The notes under the pieces were generated by a model. The model was not told the origin of the DNA, did no database searches, and saw only the letters and a program-made list of their open reading frames with translations. The position numbers and the translations under genes were made by a program. A stretch of 64,000 bases of DNA from Fen-183 sp036504335 (GTDB taxonomy: Bacteria > Acidobacteriota > Thermoanaerobaculia > UBA5066), in contig DASXVJ010000026.1 in NCBI GenBank assembly GCA_036504335.1, positions 36,757 to 100,756 of the forward strand, written 5' to 3'. Every line of letters starts with the position of its first letter. Position 1 is the stretch's first letter. This document shows positions 57,872 through 64,000 of this stretch, piece after piece.

Positions 57872-58113
57872 TCGACGTCGCTGACGGAGTTCGGACGCGA
57901 CAGGGTGCGCGGCGCCTGCATGTGTGAGGCCGCGTCCGGATTCAGCTGGTCCGCGCGGCCCCCGTAGCGGGCGTAGCACGTCGCGCAGTAGGCCGCGTCG
58001 GGCCGGAACGTGAAGTCGAAGACGGTCCCGACGGCGTACCGCTCGTCGAACGTCTCTCCGCAGGAGTCGCATGCGCCCTTCTGGTGGAGGCGCTTCCACA
58101 CGGGTCCAGACAT
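57868..58113 (-). CDS. Small zinc-ribbon-like protein
   Basis: This is an 81-residue product with two Cys pairs, GACDSCGETFDERYAVGTVF and AAYCATCYARYGG, which should bind one zinc ion. The rest (PDAASHMQAPRTLSRPNSVS) looks disordered. Its stop overlaps the mqnE start, so the two are translated together. The family is not recognised. Small CxxC proteins of this kind are common and may be nucleic-acid or protein adaptors. Confidence 0.6.
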   Translation of the reverse strand: MSGPVWKRLHQKGACDSCGETFDERYAVGTVFDFTFRPDAAYCATCYARYGGRADQLNPDAASHMQAPRTLSRPNSVSDVE

Positions 58114-58123
58114 GCGGGGGATC

Positions 58124-59416
58124 TTACCCGGCCTTGCGCCCGTGCGGAACAAGCGCCACGAGGCCGAGGACGGCGGCCGCGGCGACGGCCGAACCGGCCA
58201 GAAACGCGGTCTTCGAGCCCGCGCCCTGCCAGATCGCGCCGAAGAGGACGCTCGCGGGGAGGGCCGCGAACCCGATGAGGCCATTCATCCAGCCGAAGGC
58301 CCGGCCGCGCATCGCGGGACCCACGAGGTCGGCGACGAGCGCCTTCTCCGTTCCTTCCGAGAGCGAGTAGTAGAGCGAGTAGATCCCGATGAGCGCGACG
58401 AGCGGGCCCGGCGACGAAACGAAGGCGAAGCCCGCGTAGCAGACCGCGTAGAGCGTCCACGCGACGAGGAGGAGGCGCTTGCGCCCGAAGCGGTCGGACA
58501 GCCCCCCGCCCCACGTCGAGAAGAGCGACTTCACGGCGTTCGAGAACGCCCAGAGGATGGGCAGCCACGCGGCGGCGATCCCGATCTCCTTGGCTTTGAG
58601 GAGGAGAAACGTGTCGGACGACGCGGCGAGCGCGAACAGCGCGAAGACGCCGGCGGTCCGCCAGAAGACAGGAGGAAGAGAAAGAGAAGAGGAAGACGAA
58701 GACAAAGAAGAAGATTCTTCGAGTGTTAAAGAGGGTTCCGGGGAGCCGCGGGGCGCGTCGTGCGGCGCAACGGGCGCCTCCGCCCTCTTCACCTTCAAAG
58801 AAATCTTCTCTTCTTCTTGTTCTTTGCCTTCTCTTACTCCGAAAGCAAGAACCAGCAGAGAAAGCCCGGCGGGTATCGCCGCCAGCAGGAAGACCGTTCT
58901 CAGCGAGAGTCCCATCCATCCGACCAGGGCGGCGGCGATCAGGGGGCCGAAGACGGCCCCCGCGTTGTCGAACGCGCGGTGGAGGCCGAACGCCGCGCCG
59001 CGGCGGCCCGGGGGCGCGGCCGCGGCGATCATCGTGTCGCGCGGGGCGGTGCGCACGCCCTTGCCGATGCGGTCGAAGAAGCGGATCAGGACGACCGTCG
59101 GCCAGCCCGGCGCGAGGCCGATCAGGGGGCGGGCGAGCGACGAGAGGCCGTAGCCGAGGAAGACGAGCGGCTTTTTCGCCTTCGCGCGGTCCGTCCACTT
59201 GCCCGAGAGGATCTTCACGAACGAGGCCGTCGCGTCCGCGATTCCCTCGATCCAGCCCAGCGCCGCAGCCGGGACGCCCGACAGCGTCACGAGGAACGCC
59301 GGCAGCAGCGGGACGATCATCTCGGACGACACGTCCGTCAGGAACGACACCCAGCCGAGGCGGACGACGGTCTTCGGCAGGCCGGTGCGACCCGCCGGGG
59401 GAGAATCGTCCTGCAT
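58124..59416 (-). CDS. Major facilitator superfamily transporter with repeat-expanded central loop
   Basis: This is a 430-residue, 12-helix transporter. Motif A is in VKILSGKWTDRAKAKKPLVF and LIRFFDRIGKGVRTAPRDTM; the second-half equivalent is WGGGLSDRFGRKRLLLVAW. The N-terminus WVSFLTDVSSEMIVPLLPAF resembles the family of MFS proteins with RIGKGVRTAPRD, which includes drug/sugar efflux-type members. Between helices 6 (LLVLAFGVREGKEQ) and 7 (PPVFWRTAGVFALFAL) is a highly charged loop EEEKISLKVKRAEAP ... LEESSSLSSSSSSLS that is exactly repeat O. The start ATG overlaps the divergent recO ATG on the opposite strand (CATG). The substrate is unknown. Confidence 0.88.
   Translation of the reverse strand: MQDDSPPAGRTGLPKTVVRLGWVSFLTDVSSEMIVPLLPAFLVTLSGVPAAALGWIEGIADATASFVKILSGKWTDRAKAKKPLVFLGYGLSSLARPLIGLAPGWPTVVLIRFFDRIGKGVRTAPRDTMIAAAAPPGRRGAAFGLHRAFDNAGAVFGPLIAAALVGWMGLSLRTVFLLAAIPAGLSLLVLAFGVREGKEQEEEKISLKVKRAEAPVAPHDAPRGSPEPSLTLEESSSLSSSSSSLSLPPVFWRTAGVFALFALAASSDTFLLLKAKEIGIAAAWLPILWAFSNAVKSLFSTWGGGLSDRFGRKRLLLVAWTLYAVCYAGFAFVSSPGPLVALIGIYSLYYSLSEGTEKALVADLVGPAMRGRAFGWMNGLIGFAALPASVLFGAIWQGAGSKTAFLAGSAVAAAAVLGLVALVPHGRKAG
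58671..58840. repeat. Full copy O of the palindromic element, in frame inside the MFS gene
   Basis: A purine tract of about 40 bases leads into GAAGATTCTTCGAGTGTTAA. The GC centre has GCGTCGTGCGGCGCAACGGG. The right side is TTCACCTTCAAAGAAATCTT followed by a pyrimidine tract to 58840. Including the tracts the inverted arms reach about 60 bases. On the minus strand it encodes the entire loop between helices 6 and 7. Confidence 0.92.
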
Positions 59417-60050
59417 GGCGCTCGTCTCGACCACGGCCTTCATTCTGAAGCTGGACCCGCTTTCGGAGAAGGACCTCGTCGTGGCCCTCCTCACGAAGGA
59501 CCACGGCGTCGTCCGGGCGGCCGTGCGCGGCGCGCGCGGCAAGTCGAAGCGCGCGGCGGCGCTGCAGCTCCTCACCGAGGTCTCCCTCACGTACTTCCGC
59601 AAGGAGGGCGCGGACCTTGCGCGCGTGGACGGGCTCGAGATCGTGAAGAGCGCGTACGACCTCGCGGTGATCGCCGACGCGGCGATGCTGCTGCCGTACG
59701 TCGCGGAAAGCGCGCTCACGTTCGTGCCCGAGTCCGAACTCGGCGGCGACGTCTACCGCCTCGTGCGCCACGTGCTGGACGCGCTGGAGGCCGGCGTCCC
59801 GGCGCCGCTCGCGACCCGGTACTTCGAGACGTGGCTCCTCCGGTTCGCGGGAGTGCTCGACGAGGAGGAGGTCGCCGAGCCCGCGAGGAGCGTCCTCGCG
59901 GCCATGCGGAAATCCCCGCTCCTCGCGCTCGCGAAAAAGCCGCCGCCGGCGGGAGCCCTCGAGGCCCTCGAGGACGTTCTGCGCGAGGCGCGGAGGAGCT
60001 TCCTCGGGCACGAGCTCAAGAGCTACCGGTTCCTCGGGGCGCTCGGGTGA
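59415..60050 (+). CDS. recO: DNA repair protein RecO
   Basis: RecO anneals DNA and loads RecA with RecR. The 211-residue product has the OB fold LVSTTAFILKLDPLSEKDLV, VVRAAVRGARGKSKRAAALQ and LLTEVSLTYFRKEGADLARV, then a helical domain (YFETWLLRFAGVLDEEEVAE). At 211 residues it is shorter than the usual 240. The zinc-finger cysteines present in many RecO proteins after GxxPxxxxC are absent. The ATG at 59415 overlaps the divergent MFS ATG. Confidence 0.85.
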   Translation: MALVSTTAFILKLDPLSEKDLVVALLTKDHGVVRAAVRGARGKSKRAAALQLLTEVSLTYFRKEGADLARVDGLEIVKSAYDLAVIADAAMLLPYVAESALTFVPESELGGDVYRLVRHVLDALEAGVPAPLATRYFETWLLRFAGVLDEEEVAEPARSVLAAMRKSPLLALAKKPPPAGALEALEDVLREARRSFLGHELKSYRFLGALG

Positions 60051-60220
60051 GCGGCGACGGCGTGGAGCAGGCTGCGGCAAACGGCGGGAGGAACGTGTCG
60101 CGACGCCTCTTTCTCTCGGGTCTCATCGCGCTGCTGACGGCTCGGGGCGCGCCCGCACGGACGGCGGAGGAGATCAATCGGCAGCTCGTGGCGGAACTCC
60201 GCGCCCGCGATCGCGCGTGA
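60047..60220 (+). CDS. Small Tat-signal-like peptide or N-terminal fragment
   Basis: This is a 57-residue frame starting with a GTG overlapping the recO stop (GTGA). NVSRRLFLSGLIALLTARGA matches the twin-arginine export pattern (S-R-R-x-F-L plus hydrophobic stretch), followed by only 22 more residues. The next gene starts one base after its stop in another frame. This could be a real small exported peptide or the N-terminal part of the next gene separated by a frameshift. Confidence 0.4.
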   Translation: MSGDGVEQAAANGGRNVSRRLFLSGLIALLTARGAPARTAEEINRQLVAELRARDRA

Positions 60221-60221
60221 G

Positions 60222-60746
60222 ATGACCCGCGCGTCCGACGCTCCCGAGAATCGCGCCTTTCTGGCGGTCGTCATTGCGTCCAGAGAGAAGATGTCGAAGG
60301 AGGAGTGGAAGGAAGCCAGCGAGCTGGCGCGAGCGGTGGAGCGTGAGGCTCGGGAAGACGTCCCGATTCAGCAGGCCGTGGCGGGAGTCGCGATGAGGAC
60401 GGGTGACCTCGCGTTGCTGGACTCGGCCGTCACGAACCTGAAGGTCCTGGCGCCCCGCGATTCCCACACCCTGAGGCTCGACGCCATCCTTCAGTTCAAC
60501 CGCGGCCGGTTTCGCGAGGCGAAGAAGGTTCTCTCGCAGGCCCGGGCGGCGGGTCTTCCAGAAGACGAGTTTCGGAAATTGTCGCAGGCTGTCGATCGCG
60601 CGCGCCCATGGTGGTGGCGAGCGCTCGAGATCGGAGGCGTCGTCCTCGGGTTCGCCGCGGCGACCCTCCTCCTCGTCTTCGTCGCGGGCTCGATGCGCCA
60701 GCGGCGCTCGGGCCGGCGGCCTCCGGATCCCGGCGCGCTTCCCTGA
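60222..60746 (+). CDS. Small TPR-like protein with C-terminal membrane anchor
   Basis: This is a 174-residue product. Residues 20-130 are helical repeats (EEWKEASELARAVEREARED, ALLDSAVTNLKVLAPRDSHT, LQFNRGRFREAKKVLSQARA). Residues 136-155 form one membrane helix (ALEIGGVVLGFAAATLLLVF) followed by a short basic tail (MRQRRSGRRP). It would be a tail-anchored, probably cytoplasm-facing protein. No family is assigned. It lies between recO and glyQ. Confidence 0.6.
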   Translation: MTRASDAPENRAFLAVVIASREKMSKEEWKEASELARAVEREAREDVPIQQAVAGVAMRTGDLALLDSAVTNLKVLAPRDSHTLRLDAILQFNRGRFREAKKVLSQARAAGLPEDEFRKLSQAVDRARPWWWRALEIGGVVLGFAAATLLLVFVAGSMRQRRSGRRPPDPGALP

Positions 60747-60776
60747 GCGTCGATTCGGTACACTCGGCATCCCCTC

Positions 60777-61679
60777 ATGGACCTCCAGAGCCTGATCCTC
60801 AAGCTTTCCGCCTACTGGTCGTCGAAGGGCTGCCTCATCGAGCAGCCGTGGGACGTCGAAGTGGGCGCCGGGACGATGCATCCCGCGACGTTCCTGCGCG
60901 TGCTCGGCCCCGAGCCGTGGAACGCCGGCTACGTGCAGCCCTCGCGCCGCCCGGCGGACGGCCGCTACGGCCAGAACCCGTTCCGCCTCGTGAAGCACCA
61001 GCAGTTCCAGCTCGTCATGAAGCCCGCGCCCGTCGACATTCAGGACCTCTACGTCGAGAGCCTCGTCGCCCTCGGGATCGATCCGAAGGAGCACGACCTC
61101 CGCTTCGAGGAGGACAACTGGGAGTCCCCGACGCTGGGCGCCTGGGGCGTCGGCTGGCAGGTGCTGCTGGACGGGATGGAGATCACGCAGTTCACGTACT
61201 TCCAGCAGGCCGGCGGACTCGACCTCGCGCCGATCACGGCCGAGATCACGTACGGCCTCGAGCGCCTCACGATGTTCCTCGCCAAGAAGCGCAGCGTCTA
61301 CGACATCGAGTGGGCGCCCGGCATCACCTACGGCGAGGCCCGCAAGCAGGACGAGTACGAGGTCTCGAAGTACGGCTTCGAGGTCGCCGACCCCGCGCTC
61401 TGGCAGCTCCTCTTCGAGAAGTACGAGGCGGAGGCGAAGCGCTGCCTCGAAGCGGGGCTCGTCCTCCCGGGGTACGACTTCACCCTGAAGTGCTCGCACG
61501 CCTTCAACATCCTCGACGCGCGCGGCGCGGTCTCGGCCACGGACCGCGTCGGCGTCATCAAGCGCGTGCGGGGCCTCGCCGTCGAGTGCGCGAAGGCCTA
61601 CGTCGCCTCGCGCGAGGCGCAGGGCTTCCCGCTGCTCCCGAAGAAGCCGGAACCGGCCGCGGAGCCGTCCGATGTCTGA
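60777..61679 (+). CDS. glyQ: Glycyl-tRNA synthetase alpha subunit
   Basis: This is the catalytic subunit of the alpha2beta2 bacterial GlyRS. The 300-residue product has LQSLILKLSAYWSSKGCLIE, QPWDVEVGAGTMHPATFLRV, GPEPWNAGYVQPSRRPADGR, YGQNPFRLVKHQQFQLVMKP and GWQVLLDGMEITQFTYFQQA, then GLDLAPITAEITYGLERLTM, all diagnostic. A TACACT hexamer lies 12 bases before the ATG. The stop overlaps glyS by eight bases. Confidence 0.98.
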   Translation: MDLQSLILKLSAYWSSKGCLIEQPWDVEVGAGTMHPATFLRVLGPEPWNAGYVQPSRRPADGRYGQNPFRLVKHQQFQLVMKPAPVDIQDLYVESLVALGIDPKEHDLRFEEDNWESPTLGAWGVGWQVLLDGMEITQFTYFQQAGGLDLAPITAEITYGLERLTMFLAKKRSVYDIEWAPGITYGEARKQDEYEVSKYGFEVADPALWQLLFEKYEAEAKRCLEAGLVLPGYDFTLKCSHAFNILDARGAVSATDRVGVIKRVRGLAVECAKAYVASREAQGFPLLPKKPEPAAEPSDV

Positions 61680-63732
61680 GTTCCTGCTCGAGATCCTGGC
61701 CGAGGAGATCCCGGCCGGCGTTCTCCCGGGCGCGCGCGAGGACCTTCTCGCACGCGTCTCGAACGCGTTCGCCGAGGCGCGCCTCGGCGGCACGCTGACC
61801 GTCCACTCCACGTCGCGCCGCTTGATCCTCGTCGGTGAAGGCGTGGCCGAGCGCCAGCCCGACGCGACGCTCGAGATCACCGGGCCGCCGGCGTCCAGGG
61901 GGTTCGACGCCGAGGGCAAGCCCACGCAGGCCGCCGAGGGCTTCGCGAAGGCGCAGGGCGTGTCCGTGGACGATCTCTCCGTCGTCCAGCTCCCGAAGGG
62001 GCCCTACGTCGTCGCGAAGAAGACCGTCCCCGGCCGCCCGGCGTCGGAGGTCATCTCGGAGACCCTGCCGCCGCTCGTCGAGAAGATGACGTTCCCGCGC
62101 ATGATGCGCTGGGGCGACGGCGCGCCGATCTGGATCCGGCCCGTCCACTCCGTCGTCGCGCTCCTCGACGGACTCGTCGTTCCGCTCCATCTTTTCGGCG
62201 TCGAGAGCGGCCGCACGACGTACGGCCACCGCACGCTCGCGGGCGGCCGGCTCATCGTGATGGGCGTCGCGGACTGGTTCGCGAAGCTGAGGGCCGCCCG
62301 CGTCGAGCCCGACCTCGCCGTGCGGCGCGCGCGCTTCGAGGAGCAGGCAAGGGCGCTCGCGGCGGAGATCGGCGGCGAGCCCGCCGCGGACGCCACGCTG
62401 TTCGAGGCGTGGTCGCACCTCGTCGAGTGGCCGGGTCTCGTGCGCGGCGCGTTCGACGAGGCGTTCCTGGAGCTGCCTGAAGAGATCCTCGTGACGTCGA
62501 TGCGCGAGCACCAGAAGATGCTCCCGATCCGCCGCGAGGGGGCGCTCCTTCCCGCCTTCCTCGCGGTCGCCGACCAGACGGGCGACCCGAAGGGGCTCAT
62601 CGCGCAGGGCAACGAGTGGGTCACGTCGGCGCGGTTCGCAGACGCGCGCTTCTTCTGGGACGACGACGGCAAGACGAAGCTCGAGGACCGCCTCTCGCGC
62701 CTCGGGCGCCTCCAGTTCCAGGAAACGCTCGGCGATTACCTCAAGAAGACGGGCCGCGTGCAGGACCTCGCCGAGCGTTTCGCGGCGCGCCTCTCGGTGG
62801 CCGATTCGTCGTCGGTCGTCCGCGCCGCGCGCCTCATGAAGGCCGACCTCGTGACGGACATGGTCCGCGAGTTCCCCGACCTGCAGGGCGTCGTGGGAGG
62901 GCTCTACGCGAGGCGCGAGGGCGAACGCGACGAGGTGTGGCAGGCAATCTACGACCAGTACCGGCCCGCCTCCGCCGACGACGCGTCGCCGCGGAGCGAC
63001 GTGGGCGCCGTCGTCGCGCTCGCGGACCGGCTCGACACGCTCGCCGGCCTCTTCGGCCTCGGCCTCGTCCCGACGGGCTCGCGCGACCCGTACGCGCTGC
63101 GCCGTGCGGCGCTCGGCGTCGTGAAAGTCCTGCTCGACCGCAACTGGCACCTCGACCTTCCGATCGCCATCTCGGACGCGCTCCAGCTCCACGGCGCGCT
63201 CGCGCGCAAGAGGGAAGAGGTCGTGCCCGAGCTGACGGCGTTCCTGACCGAGCGGCTCCGCTTCCTTCTCGAGAAGAAGGGGCATGCGGCCGACACGATC
63301 GAGGCCGTCCTCGCGGCCGACGCGCGCGACCCGGTCGACGCCGCCGAGCGCGTCGCCGCCGTGGACGCGATGCGGAAGGAAGCCGACTTCGCGCCGCTCG
63401 CCGCCGCGTTCAAGCGGATGCAGAACATCCTCGCGCAGGCGCCCGACGCGCTGGGCGAGCCCGACCCCGCGAAGATGACGGACGAGGCCGAGCAGGCCCT
63501 CGCGGGCGACTACCTGCAGGCGCGCGGGATGATCGACGACCTCCTCGCCCAGCGCCATTTCCACGACGCGCTCGGGATCATGGCGTCCTTCGGACCCGCC
63601 CTCGACCGCTTCTTCACCGAGGTCCACGTCATGGCCGAGGACGAGAGCGTGAAGGCGAATCGCATCGCGCTCCTGAAGGCCATCCGCGACCAGTTCGCCC
63701 GCGTCGCGAAGTTCGCCGAGATCCGGGGCTGA
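61672..63732 (+). CDS. glyS: Glycyl-tRNA synthetase beta subunit
   Basis: This is the tRNA-binding partner of GlyQ. The 686-residue product begins MSEFLLEILAEEIPAGVLPG and contains MTFPRMMRWGDGAPIWIRPV, TYGHRTLAGGRLIV, VTSMREHQKMLPIRREGALL, DARFFWDDDGKTKLEDRL and DRLDTLAGLFGLGLVPTGSR followed by DPYALRRAALGV. The C-terminal anticodon-binding-like domain ends KANRIALLKAIRDQFARVAK. It is co-translated with glyQ. Confidence 0.97.
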   Translation: MSEFLLEILAEEIPAGVLPGAREDLLARVSNAFAEARLGGTLTVHSTSRRLILVGEGVAERQPDATLEITGPPASRGFDAEGKPTQAAEGFAKAQGVSVDDLSVVQLPKGPYVVAKKTVPGRPASEVISETLPPLVEKMTFPRMMRWGDGAPIWIRPVHSVVALLDGLVVPLHLFGVESGRTTYGHRTLAGGRLIVMGVADWFAKLRAARVEPDLAVRRARFEEQARALAAEIGGEPAADATLFEAWSHLVEWPGLVRGAFDEAFLELPEEILVTSMREHQKMLPIRREGALLPAFLAVADQTGDPKGLIAQGNEWVTSARFADARFFWDDDGKTKLEDRLSRLGRLQFQETLGDYLKKTGRVQDLAERFAARLSVADSSSVVRAARLMKADLVTDMVREFPDLQGVVGGLYARREGERDEVWQAIYDQYRPASADDASPRSDVGAVVALADRLDTLAGLFGLGLVPTGSRDPYALRRAALGVVKVLLDRNWHLDLPIAISDALQLHGALARKREEVVPELTAFLTERLRFLLEKKGHAADTIEAVLAADARDPVDAAERVAAVDAMRKEADFAPLAAAFKRMQNILAQAPDALGEPDPAKMTDEAEQALAGDYLQARGMIDDLLAQRHFHDALGIMASFGPALDRFFTEVHVMAEDESVKANRIALLKAIRDQFARVAKFAEIRG

Positions 63733-63742
63733 CGGCCCTGCC

Positions 63743-63760
63743 CTGATGCATCGGCATCAG
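63743..63760. terminator. Small hairpin after glyS
   Basis: CTGATGC and GCATCAG pair around ATCG, 10 bases after the glyS stop. No U-run follows. It could be a weak terminator or an operator for the next gene. Confidence 0.3.
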
Positions 63761-63811
63761 AGGCACCTCGCGAAAGTTCGACTAATTTGTCGGTGCAATC
63801 GGAGGAAACCG

Positions 63812-64000
63812 ATGAAGCTCGCAAAAGCGGGGCTCCGCCTTGTGTTGGCCGTGTCTCTCCTTCCTGCGGCCGCGTTCGCCGCTTCGCCGGTGGACACTAT
63901 TTCCGACGGACCACAGGCCTGGACGGCCCCGCCGTACTGGGCGCCACTTGGGGCTCCGCAGAGCGGGCGGAATCCGCTCGCGGCGGGGCGTGAGGCGCTG
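63812..64000 (+). CDS. Exported protein (N-terminal part, continues beyond window)
   Basis: The frame is open from ATG 63812 to the edge (63 codons). GGAGGAAA stands five to eleven bases upstream. The N-terminus KLAKAGLRLVLAVSLLPAAA then FAASPVD is a clear signal peptide. The visible mature part (PQAWTAPPYWAPLGAPQSGR) is not enough to assign a family. Confidence 0.65.
   Translation, partial: MKLAKAGLRLVLAVSLLPAAAFAASPVDTISDGPQAWTAPPYWAPLGAPQSGRNPLAAGREAL

Overview
The window is GC-rich chromosomal DNA (by eye close to 70% G+C) from a Gram-negative-type bacterium. It has a TonB-family protein, DegP/HtrA protease, lipoprotein signals, the futalosine menaquinone enzyme MqnE, M28 peptidases with PDZ or transferrin-receptor-like domains, and a very large sialidase-like exported protein with a duplicated C-terminal domain. 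This combination, plus the rpmF-plsX-fabHDG-acpP-fabF order, suggests an Acidobacteriota member, possibly of the Thermoanaerobaculia/Holophagae side. That placement is inference only. No tRNA, rRNA, CRISPR array, transposase or phage gene was seen.

Layout. 1-3880: exported and membrane proteins of unknown role, recA, then pgpA-murB. 3985-9191: mannose-1-phosphate guanylyltransferase followed by a MoxR/DUF58/transglutaminase module with overlapping starts and stops. 9309-14046 (minus): polysaccharide operon of three GT4 glycosyltransferases and a polyprenyl-phosphate sugar transferase. 14097-20329: DUF177-rpmF-plsX-fabH-fabD-fabG-acpP-fabF. 20372-24420: tandem GCPII-like M28 peptidases. 24421-30319 (minus): RidA lipoprotein, cupin, lipoprotein, methyltransferase, DinB-fold protein and dnaE2, tightly packed. 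30372-34247: small stand-alone genes around an M28-PDZ peptidase. 34347-36969 (minus): rpsO-pnp. 37091-39181: GT-C-like membrane protein. 39200-47362 (minus): rimP-nusA-infB-DUF503-rbfA-nrnA-truB, preceded by a strong promoter and a leader with two mutually exclusive hairpins. 47719-55257: TonB, HtrA and the giant exported protein. 55290-56624: thioredoxin-like TPR protein with an in-frame UGA at the first cysteine position of its CxxC motif. 56639-60746: mqnE, small zinc protein, MFS transporter, recO and two small proteins. 60777-63732: glyQ-glyS. The window ends inside an exported protein gene.

Two observations stand out. First, a dispersed, nearly palindromic element of about 95-130 bp (core arm GATTTCTTAGAAGGTG / CACCTTCTAAGAAATC, flanked by purine and pyrimidine tracts) occurs whole or as half copies at some 16 places. 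Many lie inside genes, in one reading phase, adding peptides such as EEEKIFLEG or KISLKVKR to DnaE2, an MFS transporter, a glycosyltransferase and ManC. Others supply the stop codon of murB, the transglutaminase and a glycosyltransferase, or the signal peptide of the giant exported protein. It resembles in principle the Rickettsia palindromic elements. Second, the thioredoxin-like gene at 55290 looks like a selenoprotein (UxxC) with a bSECIS-like hairpin just after the UGA.

Several genes also have a -10-like hexamer only 5-9 bases before the start codon, suggesting leaderless transcripts.
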